Shown: in pieces, positions 16,851 to 25,238 of the stretch
How the letters are laid out: each line of letters opens with the position of its first letter
Numbering within the stretch: position 1 is the stretch's first letter
NCBI RefSeq assembly: GCF_900290235.1
Contig: NZ_OLMK01000061.1
Coordinates: 151,346-215,345, forward strand
Length of the DNA stretch: 64,000 nucleotides
Direction of reading: 5' to 3'
Source of the DNA: Streptomyces sp. MA5143a
GTDB taxonomy: Bacteria; Actinomycetota; Actinomycetes; Streptomycetales; Streptomycetaceae
Position numbers and translations under genes: made by a program
The notes under the pieces: model-generated
Databases searched by the model: none
Told to the model about the DNA's origin: nothing
Seen by the model: the letters and a program-made list of their open reading frames with translations, nothing else

Positions 16851-17414
16851 ATGTCCTCAGCCCCCTCCTCGACGTACAGCGCCGTCACTCTGACCGTCAA
16901 CGGCGAGAAGCACTCGCTGACCGTCGACCACCGCACCACCCTGCTCGACGCCCTGCGTGAGCGCCTCGATCTGACCGGGACCAAGAAGGGTTGCGACCAG
17001 GGGCAGTGCGGTGCCTGCACCGTCCTCGTCGACGGCCGCCGGAACGTCTCCTGCCTCCAGTTGGCCGTGGCGGCCGAGGGGCGGGAGATCACCACCGTCG
17101 AAGGTGTCGCCGAGGGCGACCGGCTGCACCCGGTGCAGGAGGCGTTCCTCGAACTGGACGGCTACCAGTGCGGCTACTGCACCCCCGGCCAGATCTGCTC
17201 CGCGATCGCGGTGATCGAGGAGCACGCGGCGGGCTGGCCCAGCGCCGCCACCGACGACGTACGGCCCGAGGCCGGCCCACCACCCCTCACACCGGAGGAG
17301 ATCCGGGAGCGCATGAGCGGCAACCTCTGCCGCTGCGGCGCGTACGTGGCCATCGTGGAGGCCGTGGCCCGCGCCGCCGCCGACCGCTCGGCCGCCGAGG
17401 AGGTCGCCGCGTGA
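16851..17414 (+). CDS. Molybdenum hydroxylase, [2Fe-2S] small subunit
   Basis: This 187-residue subunit carries two [2Fe-2S] clusters: a plant-ferredoxin-type site (GCDQGQCGACTV plus a following Cys) and an alpha-helical site (CGYCTPGQ ... CRCGAY). The family includes xanthine dehydrogenase, aldehyde oxidoreductase PaoA/YagT and 4-hydroxybenzoyl-CoA reductase. It passes electrons from the molybdenum centre to FAD. It lies first in a tightly overlapping set: its TGA overlaps the GTG of the FAD subunit. The small-subunit-first order and separate polypeptides resemble PaoABC more than fused eukaryotic XDH. Confidence 0.93.
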   Translation: MSSAPSSTYSAVTLTVNGEKHSLTVDHRTTLLDALRERLDLTGTKKGCDQGQCGACTVLVDGRRNVSCLQLAVAAEGREITTVEGVAEGDRLHPVQEAFLELDGYQCGYCTPGQICSAIAVIEEHAAGWPSAATDDVRPEAGPPPLTPEEIRERMSGNLCRCGAYVAIVEAVARAAADRSAAEEVAA

Positions 17415-18403
17415 GGGAGTTCGACTACCGGCGCGCCCATGACGTCCCCGGCGCCCTCGCCCTGCTCGACGCCGACCCTCAGGCACGCTTCCTCGGCGGC
17501 GGCACCAACCTCGTCGACCTGATGAAGACCGGCGTGGAACGGCCCGCCCGGCTCGTCGACGTCCGTGACCTCCCGCTGGACCGCGTCGAGTCCACCCCCG
17601 ACGGCGGGCTGCGGATCGGCGCGACCGTCACCAACAGCGACCTCGCCGCCCACCCCGAGATCCGCCGCCGCTACCCCGCGCTGACGCAGGCCGTCCTCGC
17701 CGGCGCCTCCGGACAACTGCGCAACATGGCCACCGTCGGCGGCAACCTGCTCCAGCGCACCCGCTGCGGCTACTTCGCCGACGTCACCAAACCGTGCAAC
17801 AAGCGCGTCCCCGGCAGCGGTTGCCCCGCCATCGAGGGCGAGCACCACAACCACGCCGTCCTGGGCGCCTCCGAACACTGCGTGGCCACCCACCCCTCCG
17901 ACATGGGCGTGGCCCTGGCGGCCTTCGACGCCGTCGTGTCCTACGAGACCCCCGACGGGCCGGGCGCCCTGCCGTTCGCCGACTTCTACCTCCCGGTCGG
18001 CGACACCCCGCACCGGGAGACGGCCCTGCCGCCCGGCGCACTGATCACCGGCGTCACCCTGCCGCCGGCACCCGTCGCCGCCCGCTCCCGCTACCGCAAG
18101 GTGCGCGAGCGCGCCTCGTACGCCTTCGCCATCGGCTCCCTCGCCGCCGCCCTCGACGTCCGTGACGGCGTCGTGCACGACGTGCGCCTGGCCTTCGGGG
18201 CCGTCGCCTCCCGGCCCTGGCGGGCCCGTACCGCCGAACGCGTCCTCGTCGGCGCGACGGCCGACGCCGAGACCTTCGCAGCCGCCGCGGACGCCGAACT
18301 GGCCGCCGCCCGGCCCCTGCCCCACAACGCCTACAAGGTCACCCTGACGCGCAACCTCGTCGTGGCCGAACTGACCCGACTCACCGAGGAGGCCGCCCGA
18401 TGA
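17411..18403 (+). CDS. Molybdenum hydroxylase, FAD subunit with extra Fe-S cysteines
   Basis: This 330-residue subunit binds FAD through FLGGGTNLVDLMK near residue 28 and MATVGGNLLQRTRC near residue 110. It contains four extra cysteines (RCGYF, PCNKRVPGSGC, EHC), as in PaoB and the 4-hydroxybenzoyl-CoA reductase beta subunit, where they hold a [4Fe-4S] cluster. That points away from classical xanthine dehydrogenase. The GTG at 17411 overlaps the preceding stop (GTGA). The next gene starts within its stop codon region (ATGA). The substrate may be an aldehyde or N-heterocycle; sequence alone does not settle it. Confidence 0.92.
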   Translation: MREFDYRRAHDVPGALALLDADPQARFLGGGTNLVDLMKTGVERPARLVDVRDLPLDRVESTPDGGLRIGATVTNSDLAAHPEIRRRYPALTQAVLAGASGQLRNMATVGGNLLQRTRCGYFADVTKPCNKRVPGSGCPAIEGEHHNHAVLGASEHCVATHPSDMGVALAAFDAVVSYETPDGPGALPFADFYLPVGDTPHRETALPPGALITGVTLPPAPVAARSRYRKVRERASYAFAIGSLAAALDVRDGVVHDVRLAFGAVASRPWRARTAERVLVGATADAETFAAAADAELAAARPLPHNAYKVTLTRNLVVAELTRLTEEAAR

Positions 18404-20520
18404 CCACCGCCCCCGCCGCCCGCCACCGGGCCGTCGGCAGCGCGCACACCCGCGTCGAGGGCCGCGACAAGGTCACCGGAGCCGCCCGCTACGCGGCCGA
18501 GATCCACTTCACGGGACTCGCCCACGGCTGGCTCGTGGTCTCCACCGTCGCCCGCGGCCGGATCCGCTCCCTCGACACCGCGCCCGTGCTGGCGATGCCC
18601 GGCGTCCTCGCCGTCCTGCACCACGGCAACGCCCCTCGCGTCGAGACCGACTACACCGGTCTCCTGGGCAAGCCGGACCCGACCGCCGCCGTCTTCCAGC
18701 ACGACCGGGTGCCCCATCTGGGCTGGCCGGTGGCGCTGGTCGTCGCCGAGACCTCCGAGCAGGCCAGGGAAGCCGCCGAGACGCTCGTCGTGCACTACGA
18801 CCGGGAGCCGCACGACATCGCGTTCACCGCAGACGATCCGCGGGCCTACCCGGCGGCCGGCTACGGCCCGGCGGCCACGGAGAAGGGCGACCTGGAGGCC
18901 GAACTCGCCGCGTCCGCCGTCGTCGTGGACGCCGAGTACACCACCCCCGAGGAGCACCACAACCCGATGGAGCCCCACGCGGCGACGGCCCGCTGGGAGG
19001 AGGGCCGCCTGGAGGTCGTCGACTCCAACCAGGGCACCACGTGGGTCGCCGGGGAGCTCGCCAACCTCTTCTCGCTCGACCCGTCCGCCGTGCGCGTGCG
19101 CTCCGAGCACGTCGGCGGCGGCTTCGGCAGCAAGGGCGTCCGCGCCCACCAAGTGGCCGCCGTGATGGCCGCGACGGCCCTCCGGCGTCCGGTCCGGGTC
19201 GCGATGACCCGCCGTCAGATGTTCTCCCTCGCCGGCTACCGCAGCCCCACCTCCCAGCGGATCAGGCTCGGCGCCGACGCGGACGGACGGCTGCGCGCCC
19301 TGGAACACCGCTCCCTGAACCTCACCTCGACGGTGCACGAGTTCATCGAGTCGAGCACCGCCCCGTCGCGCGTGATGTACGACGCCGACGCCCACCACAC
19401 CGTCAACCGCGTCGTCCGCCTCGACGTGGGAACGCCGACCTGGATGCGCGCACCGGGCGAGGCACCGGGCTCGTTCGCGCTGGAGTCCGCGTTCGACGAA
19501 CTCGCCGAGAAGCTCGGCGTCGACCCGATCGAGCTGCGGCTGCGCAACGAGCCCGAGCGGGGCCCCGCGTCGGGCCTGCCCTTCGCCGGCCGCAATCTGT
19601 CCGCGTGCCTGCGCGAGGGCGCCCGCCGGTTCGGCTGGGCCGACCGGGACCCGCGCCCCGGTGTCCGCCGTGACGGACGCTGGCTGCTCGGCACCGGCAC
19701 GGCGGCGGCTTCCTTCGCCGCGGGCGCCGGGCCCTCCACGGCGGCGGTCACGGCGGAGGCGGACGGCTCCTTCACCGTGCGGATCAACGCGGCGGACATC
19801 GGCACCGGCGCCCGCACCGCGCTCACCCTGGTCGCCGCCGACGCGCTGGAGGTCTCGCCGGACCGCGTCCGGGTGCGGATCGGCGACAGCGACTTCGGCC
19901 CGGCCATGATCGCCGGCGGCTCCACGGGCACCCGCTCCTGGTCCTGGGCGATCAACCTCGCCGCCGCCGAACTGCGGGAGCGGCTCACCCCCGGCGGCAC
20001 CGTACCGCCCGAGGGCATCACCGTCCGTTCGGACACCACCGCCGCCCTCGGCGCCCTCGCGCAGAAGGAACGGCACTCCTACGGCGCCCAGTTCGCCGAG
20101 GTCGCCGTCGACCCCGCCACCGGCGAGGTCCGCGTACGCCGCATGCTCGGCGTCTTCGCGGCCGGCCGCATCGTCAACCCGCTCACCGCGCGCGGGCAGT
20201 TCACCGGCGGCATGATCTGGGGCATCTCCATGGCCCTGCACGAGGAGGCGGTACGGGACCGGGCCACGGGCGGCCACTACGGCGCCGATCTCGCCGCCTA
20301 CCACGTGGCCGCGCACGCCGACGTGCCCGCCGTCGAGGCTCACTGGGTCGAGGACCACGACCCGGACGACCCCGTCGGGATCAAGGGCATCGGGGAGGTC
20401 GGCATCGTCGGCGCCGCCGCGGCCGTCGCCAACGCGGTCTGGCACGCGACCGGCGTACGCCACCGCCACCTGCCCATCCGGCCCGACCGGGTCCTCCTCG
20501 CGGGAGCCCCGGATGCTTGA
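18400..20520 (+). CDS. Molybdenum hydroxylase, molybdopterin-binding catalytic subunit
   Basis: This 706-residue catalytic subunit shows the xanthine dehydrogenase-family fold: VEGRDKVTGAARYAAEI at the N-terminus, the molybdenum-cofactor loop GGGFGSKG near residue 243, and the active-site glutamate E666 in GIKGIGEVG. The lineage with a [4Fe-4S]-bearing FAD subunit uses molybdopterin cytosine dinucleotide, and the XdhC-family gene that follows is consistent with this. It should hydroxylate an aldehyde or aromatic heterocycle using water. The ATG overlaps the previous stop by 4 nt. Confidence 0.93.
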   Translation: MTTAPAARHRAVGSAHTRVEGRDKVTGAARYAAEIHFTGLAHGWLVVSTVARGRIRSLDTAPVLAMPGVLAVLHHGNAPRVETDYTGLLGKPDPTAAVFQHDRVPHLGWPVALVVAETSEQAREAAETLVVHYDREPHDIAFTADDPRAYPAAGYGPAATEKGDLEAELAASAVVVDAEYTTPEEHHNPMEPHAATARWEEGRLEVVDSNQGTTWVAGELANLFSLDPSAVRVRSEHVGGGFGSKGVRAHQVAAVMAATALRRPVRVAMTRRQMFSLAGYRSPTSQRIRLGADADGRLRALEHRSLNLTSTVHEFIESSTAPSRVMYDADAHHTVNRVVRLDVGTPTWMRAPGEAPGSFALESAFDELAEKLGVDPIELRLRNEPERGPASGLPFAGRNLSACLREGARRFGWADRDPRPGVRRDGRWLLGTGTAAASFAAGAGPSTAAVTAEADGSFTVRINAADIGTGARTALTLVAADALEVSPDRVRVRIGDSDFGPAMIAGGSTGTRSWSWAINLAAAELRERLTPGGTVPPEGITVRSDTTAALGALAQKERHSYGAQFAEVAVDPATGEVRVRRMLGVFAAGRIVNPLTARGQFTGGMIWGISMALHEEAVRDRATGGHYGADLAAYHVAAHADVPAVEAHWVEDHDPDDPVGIKGIGEVGIVGAAAAVANAVWHATGVRHRHLPIRPDRVLLAGAPDA

Positions 20521-21655
20521 CCTCGCCGCCGAGCTGCACCGCTGGGCCGAGGAGGGGCGCAACTTCGCGGTCGCCACCGTCGTCTCCGTCGGCGGCAGCG
20601 CACCCCGGGGGCCCGGGGCCGCGCTCGCCGTCGACAGCGGGGGCACGGCCATCGGCTCGGTCTCCGGTGGCTGCGTGGAGGGCGCGGTGTACGAGCTGTG
20701 CCGACAGGCCCTCGCGGACGGCGAGACGGTCCTCCAGCGGTTCGGGTACAGCGACGAGGACGCCTTCGCCGTCGGGCTGACCTGCGGCGGTGTGGTCGAC
20801 ATCCTGGTCACGCCGGTCACCCGGGCCGCCGCGGACACCCCGCTGTTCCGGTCGGCCCTCGCGGCCGTCGCCGGGGAGGGAGCGGCCGCCTTCGCGAGGG
20901 TCGTCCGAGGTCCGGCCGAACTCCTCGGCAGGGCCCTGCTCGTACGGCCCGCAGGCGGGTACGAGGGCGGGCTCGGCGGCCACCCCGAGCTGGACGCGAC
21001 GGCCGTCGCCGAGGCCCGGACGATGCTGGACGCCGGGCGCACCGGCACCGTCGACCTGTCACCGGACGGATCGCACTGCCCCGGCGGGCTCACCCTCCTC
21101 GTGGAGTCGTCCGTCCCGCCGCCCCGGATGATCGTGTTCGGCGCGATCGATTTCGCCTCCGCGCTGGTCCGCGCGGGCAAGTTCCTCGGCTACCACGTGA
21201 CCGTGTGCGACGCCCGTCCCGTCTTCGCCACCAAGCCCCGCTTCCCGGAGGCCGACGAGATCGTGGTGGACTGGCCGCACCGCTACCTCGGGCGCACCGA
21301 GACCGACGCGCGCACCGTCCTGTGCGTGCTCACGCACGACGCCAAGTTCGACGTGCCCCTGCTGAGGACGGCGCTGCGGATGCCGGTCGCGTACGTCGGC
21401 GCGATGGGCTCCCGGCGCACGCACGCCGACCGGGAGCGCCGGTTGCTCGAAGTGGGCCTGAGCGGGCGGGAGCTGGCCCGGCTCAGGTCCCCGATCGGGC
21501 TCGATCTGGGGGCCCGTACGCCCGAGGAGACGGCGCTGTCCATCGCGGCGGAGATCGTCGCCACCCGGCGCGGCGGAACGGGCGTACCGCTGACCGGATC
21601 GGGCACCCCCATCCACCGGGCGGCGGGGGAGCGGGAAGCCGCGGCGGCGGCCTGA
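20513..21655 (+). CDS. XdhC/CoxI-family maturation protein
   Basis: This 380-residue protein has an N-terminal XdhC/CoxI segment (VSVGGSAPRGPGAALAV, GSVSGGCVEGAV, with the conserved Cys) and a C-terminal Rossmann segment (PPRMIVFGAIDFASALV ... YVGAMGSRRTHADR). Family members bind molybdenum cofactor, help its sulfuration and insert it into the partner enzyme. It overlaps the catalytic subunit by 8 nt, so it is dedicated to this enzyme. One oddity is FGAIDFASA where most relatives have a GxGHVA-type sequence. Confidence 0.9.
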   Translation: MLDLAAELHRWAEEGRNFAVATVVSVGGSAPRGPGAALAVDSGGTAIGSVSGGCVEGAVYELCRQALADGETVLQRFGYSDEDAFAVGLTCGGVVDILVTPVTRAAADTPLFRSALAAVAGEGAAAFARVVRGPAELLGRALLVRPAGGYEGGLGGHPELDATAVAEARTMLDAGRTGTVDLSPDGSHCPGGLTLLVESSVPPPRMIVFGAIDFASALVRAGKFLGYHVTVCDARPVFATKPRFPEADEIVVDWPHRYLGRTETDARTVLCVLTHDAKFDVPLLRTALRMPVAYVGAMGSRRTHADRERRLLEVGLSGRELARLRSPIGLDLGARTPEETALSIAAEIVATRRGGTGVPLTGSGTPIHRAAGEREAAAAA

Positions 21656-21678
21656 GCGGTGGGGGCGGTCCGAGCGGA

Positions 21679-21699
21679 GGGGCGCTTGCCCGGCGCCCC
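21679..21699. terminator. Hairpin after the xdh operon
   Basis: Seven-bp arms GGGGCGC / GCGCCCC enclose a 7-base loop, 24 nt after the XdhC stop. Confidence 0.55.
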
Positions 21700-21797
21700 T
21701 GCGGGGAGGGTGCCCACGCGGCACTGAGTATCCGGGGCGCCGCGAATGAGTACGCGGTCAGGTGCCGGGCCGCCCCCACCGCTGGTGCACTGTCGTC

Positions 21798-22121
21798 ATG
21801 AACACGCACACCTCGCGTCCGCGCCCCCTCCGGCATGTCACCGCCAAGGCCACCGCCACCGGTTCGGCTCTGGCCGTGGTGTTGATCCCGCTGGTGGTCG
21901 GCGCGCTGGTGGCGCGGCAGCTCGGCGGTGACCCGATGGCCTCCGTCAACGCGCTCATCGCGGGCGGCGGTGAGCGGGCCAGGCTCTCCCCGGATCAACT
22001 GCCCGTCCTGCGGACCCTGCGCACAGCGCCCCGCAGGACGGTCGGCCGGCTGACCCGCCGACAGCTCCTGAACCGTGGGGAACGCGATGACCCGACGGTC
22101 AGTCACCACGGCGCGCACTGA
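21798..22121 (+). CDS. Small single-span membrane protein, unknown
   Basis: This 107-residue protein has one hydrophobic segment (ALAVVLIPLVVGALVA, about residues 25-40) after a basic N-terminus, and a basic C-terminal tail. I do not recognise a family. The ATG at 21798 gives the membrane-anchored form; an upstream ATG would add only 12 residues. The opposite strand is also open here, so the coding assignment rests on the clear membrane helix and orientation with neighbours. Confidence 0.45.
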   Translation: MNTHTSRPRPLRHVTAKATATGSALAVVLIPLVVGALVARQLGGDPMASVNALIAGGGERARLSPDQLPVLRTLRTAPRRTVGRLTRRQLLNRGERDDPTVSHHGAH

Positions 22122-22239
22122 GCCGAGTTGGCTACTTTTCGATCTCCTGTGCGACTTCTGGTTCGAGTTTCAAGCAAGTCTTGGGGATTTCGTGTAGAAG
22201 ACTGTGAGAACTCCGGAAGACCGTTCGAAGTGAGTGCGC

Positions 22240-23172
22240 GTGACTGAACCGACAGGCCCTGTCTGCCCCCAGTGCGGTACGCCCCGGGCGGCGGACGGCA
22301 CCCCGGCCTGTTCCTGCGCCGAGCAGGCGTCCGAGGCCCACCGCGACTCCCGAACGGCACAGGCGGCGGCCGCCGAGGACTTCGACCCCGTACGGATACG
22401 GCCGTTCGTGAAGGTCGGCGACGACTCCTCCGACGCCCACGACACCTCCGGCCTCCACGACCCCGCGCACACGTCGGACGACCCCACGGAGAAACTGCCT
22501 GCCCAGGCCGGGTATCCGGAGCCGCCCAGCGCCCCGGACGAGCGGCCCGCCGTCGGAACCGGCCATCACGAGCGAGGCCCGCGACGCAGGAGGGCGCTCG
22601 CGGTCGGTGCCGGGGCCGCCACGGTGGCCGCCCTGGTGGCGGCGGGCCTCGTGAGCGGACTCTTCTCGTACGACGCGCCCGCACGGAACGGCTCCCTGCC
22701 GGACGACGTCCGGGCCCGGCTCCCGGAAGCGGCCGCCCAGGCCTCCCAGGAGGACACGACCCCGACGCCCACCCCGTCGGGCACGGCCTCACCGAGCCGG
22801 TCGACGGGCACCCCGAGCGCCTCCCCGGACGCGACCCCCGGCGAGAGCTCGACCGCCCCGAGCGGCTCCGGCCGCCCGACCCGGACCCCGTCCAACAGCG
22901 GCGCGACCCGCACGTCGGGCCCCGCGCCGAGCGGGAGCGCCGAACAGAACCCGGTGCTCGGCCTCGGCGACCAGGGTCCCGAGGTCACCGAACTCCAGCT
23001 CCGGCTGCGCCAGGTCGGCCTCTACGACGGGGACGCCGACGGCGAGTACGACCGGGAGGTCGAGAGCGCCGTCCGCGGCTACCAGCTCACCCGCGTCATC
23101 CTCGACGACGAGTCGGGCGTCTACGGCATGCCGACCCGCACCGCGCTCGAGTCCGAGACCTCGGAGCCGTGA
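22240..23172 (+). CDS. Membrane-anchored peptidoglycan-binding protein
   Basis: This 310-residue protein has a short N-terminal zinc-ribbon-like CPQCGTPRAADGTPACSC, an acidic disordered stretch, one membrane helix (about 115-135), and a long Ser/Thr/Pro-rich extracellular linker. It ends with a PG_binding_1 domain (LGDQGPEVTELQLRLRQVGL through YGMPTRTALES, last 70 residues). The GTG at 22240 is preferred over a GTG two codons earlier because GAAGTGAG then has normal spacing. It probably anchors to the cell wall and may sense or organise it; no enzyme domain is present. Confidence 0.8.
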   Translation: MTEPTGPVCPQCGTPRAADGTPACSCAEQASEAHRDSRTAQAAAAEDFDPVRIRPFVKVGDDSSDAHDTSGLHDPAHTSDDPTEKLPAQAGYPEPPSAPDERPAVGTGHHERGPRRRRALAVGAGAATVAALVAAGLVSGLFSYDAPARNGSLPDDVRARLPEAAAQASQEDTTPTPTPSGTASPSRSTGTPSASPDATPGESSTAPSGSGRPTRTPSNSGATRTSGPAPSGSAEQNPVLGLGDQGPEVTELQLRLRQVGLYDGDADGEYDREVESAVRGYQLTRVILDDESGVYGMPTRTALESETSEP

Positions 23173-23199
23173 TCCGGGCCGTCCGCCGCACCCGGCAGC

Positions 23200-23215
23200 C
23201 GGCCGCCCGCGGCCG
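23200..23215. terminator. Short hairpin between peptidoglycan-binding and methyltransferase genes
   Basis: CGGCCG / CGGCCG arms with a CCCG loop lie in the 52-nt gap between two converging genes. The stem is short, so this is tentative. Confidence 0.35.
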
Positions 23216-23224
23216 TTCCGCCGG

Positions 23225-24130
23225 TCAGACGCGGTCGGCCACGATCAGCAGGTACTGGAAACTGCCGTTCCCGTAGGCGGTGATGAAGGTGTCCTCGATG
23301 CCGGTGACCAGGTGGTCGGCCTGCTTGCGCAGCTCCCAGTAGGGCAGGGCGGCAGCCGTGAGGTCCCGCACATGGACGGGGACCAGACGGTTGCGGGCCA
23401 GCGCGCGGAAGTACGCCGAGCGGGGATGGATGTCGCAGATGTAGTGCGCGTTGATGAGGGACACCTCGCGGGAGGCGCGCCCGTAGGCATCGTTGTAGCA
23501 ACCCGTGATGGTCACATAGCGTCCGCCGCGGCGCAGCAGCCGGGCGTGCTCGGCGAACAGCAGGTCCAGCTCGACGTACATCGTGGACTCGTTGTTCCAG
23601 GACGCGGCGAACTCCCCGGCGGGCAGCCCCGTGTCGAGCATGTCGCGGTGGTGGTAGCGGACCCGGTCGTCGATGCCGCGCCTCCTCGCCTGGTCGTTGG
23701 CGAAGTCGGCCTGCTTCGCGGAGATGGTGACGCCGTCGGCGTGGCAGCCGTACCGCAGATGCGCCACCACGCTGCCGCCGCCGCGCCCGCACCCGGCGTC
23801 GAAGACACGGTCGGAGGGGGAGAGCGGACCCAGATGGTGGGCCAGCAGCTCCGCCTGGGCCTGTTCCAGGCGGTGCAGTTCGGCGGTGACACGCTCCCGG
23901 CGGCGCGCCGGGTCGGGGTCGTCGTCGAGGACCGACCAGTCGGCCTCCCCGACACCGTAGTGATGGTGGTAGAGGTCGTCGATCCTGCCGAGTTCGAGGT
24001 TGACCGGGTTCTCCTCGGCGTTCCAGTAGTCGGCGACCCTCCGCTGGTAGGTGGAGCGGGCCGGGGAGGGGACCGGGGGCCGGTCGGGCGCCGGTGCGGC
24101 GGGCGGGGTGACGGCGTCGATGATGGTCAA
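23225..24130 (-). CDS. Geranyl diphosphate 2-C-methyltransferase (2-methylisoborneol pathway)
   Basis: This 301-residue SAM-dependent methyltransferase makes 2-methylgeranyl diphosphate, the C11 precursor of 2-methylisoborneol. It shows VFDAGCGRGGGS (SAM motif I), DGVTISAKQADFAN and SWNNESTMYVEL, closely recalling S. coelicolor SCO7701. It lies third in the operon, 43 nt after the cyclase. The start appears to be TTG at 24130, placed 6 bases after GAAGGAG; an adjacent TTG one codon earlier is too close to the ribosome site and no ATG or GTG fits. The N-terminal 30 residues are Pro/Ala-rich and likely disordered. Confidence 0.93.
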   Translation of the reverse strand: MTIIDAVTPPAAPAPDRPPVPSPARSTYQRRVADYWNAEENPVNLELGRIDDLYHHHYGVGEADWSVLDDDPDPARRRERVTAELHRLEQAQAELLAHHLGPLSPSDRVFDAGCGRGGGSVVAHLRYGCHADGVTISAKQADFANDQARRRGIDDRVRYHHRDMLDTGLPAGEFAASWNNESTMYVELDLLFAEHARLLRRGGRYVTITGCYNDAYGRASREVSLINAHYICDIHPRSAYFRALARNRLVPVHVRDLTAAALPYWELRKQADHLVTGIEDTFITAYGNGSFQYLLIVADRV

Positions 24131-24173
24131 CAAGGGCTCCTTCGCTGCGATCGGGCGTCGGCCGTGCGGGGCG

Positions 24174-25238
24174 TTACCAGTAGTCGGGAAGGCTGTAGCG
24201 GTCGGTGTTGGTGGCGTGCCACTCATGGCTGCCGGCCACCCAGGCGGCGACCGCGGTGACGTAGCGCTCGATCGGCGGGGAGGTGGCGGACAGCGCCGCG
24301 GACTCCTCCTCGAACGCCTCCATGATCCGGTTGTGGATCTCGACGGCCTTCAGATAGGCCGCCTTCAGCCCGCACCGCTCGTCGGCGGCGATCACCACGG
24401 GCAGGTTCAGATGGTCGGGGTCATGGGTCAGCTCCTTGGTGAAGGAGTACAGATCGTTGACGATCGTGGCGGCGTTGCCCGCGAGGGCCGTGATCCGCTG
24501 GACCTCGGGCCGGGCGTAGAGCGCTTCCGGCAGCTCCCAGCCGTCCACGGCGTCGACCACCGCGAGACAGGGCCGGAAGTTGTTGAACTGCCGCATCACC
24601 AGGTACTCCCACACCCCCGGCATGTGCGCGGTCTCCGCCCAGGCGGCCTCACCGAGATAGCCCAGGTGCAGCCGGGCCAGGTCGTGGACGAGACGGTCGG
24701 TCTGGCTGGGTGTGGCGAACACCGCGTAGTCCCGCAGCGCGAAGCGGTACGAGCGCAGCGGCCCGTCGGCCCGAACGCCGTGCTGCCACCGGTCCTCCAG
24801 GTCGGGGGTGCCGTGGAACGGGTCGAGCGCCGACTGGGCCATGAGCAGCCGGCCGCCGAGGCCGCGCGGCGATCCGCCCTTGCCCTCGTCCACCTCGCAG
24901 TAGACGTTGTCGACGAGGTGCTCGGCGAGGAGCAGCTTCCCGGCGGCGGTGAGGTGGTCGATGCCCGCCGCGCCCGGATGCGCGAGCACGATCGCCCGGC
25001 CGAGCCCGAACCGTTCGAACTGGCCCCGCCACTGCGGAGGGAACAGATCGAGGTGGTCGGCCCACGCCGCGAGTCTGCGGTCGACCTCCGCGACCTTCGC
25101 GGGATCGGCGGGCACGGCCGGCCGGTACCGCAGTCCGGGGATCGCGCCCCCGTCACGGGCGGGGGACCGTCGGGCGAGGCTCGGCGGTCCCGGAAGCCGG
25201 GTCGCGGTCCCGGCGCCGGACGACGAGGGTCCGTTCAT
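24174..25238 (-). CDS. 2-Methylisoborneol synthase (terpene cyclase), likely encapsulin cargo
   Basis: This 354-residue class I terpene cyclase converts 2-methylgeranyl diphosphate to 2-methylisoborneol. The Mg-binding NSE triad is intact: N261, S265 and E269 in VNDLYSFTKE. The Asp-rich region reads DNVYCEVDE from D110, whereas the family usually has DDxYCED, so the second Asp is Asn. The first 40 residues (Gly/Ser/Pro-rich, then LARRSPARD) look disordered, as in cargo enzymes loaded into family 2B encapsulins. The ATG at 25238 overlaps the eshA stop (ATGA), so shell and cargo are coupled. Confidence 0.93.
   Translation of the reverse strand: MNGPSSSGAGTATRLPGPPSLARRSPARDGGAIPGLRYRPAVPADPAKVAEVDRRLAAWADHLDLFPPQWRGQFERFGLGRAIVLAHPGAAGIDHLTAAGKLLLAEHLVDNVYCEVDEGKGGSPRGLGGRLLMAQSALDPFHGTPDLEDRWQHGVRADGPLRSYRFALRDYAVFATPSQTDRLVHDLARLHLGYLGEAAWAETAHMPGVWEYLVMRQFNNFRPCLAVVDAVDGWELPEALYARPEVQRITALAGNAATIVNDLYSFTKELTHDPDHLNLPVVIAADERCGLKAAYLKAVEIHNRIMEAFEEESAALSATSPPIERYVTAVAAWVAGSHEWHATNTDRYSLPDYW

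Noticed and set aside
21483..22118. Minus-strand open frame opposite XdhC and the small membrane protein
   Set aside because: It is Pro/Arg-rich with no recognisable segments and overlaps the conserved XdhC C-terminus.
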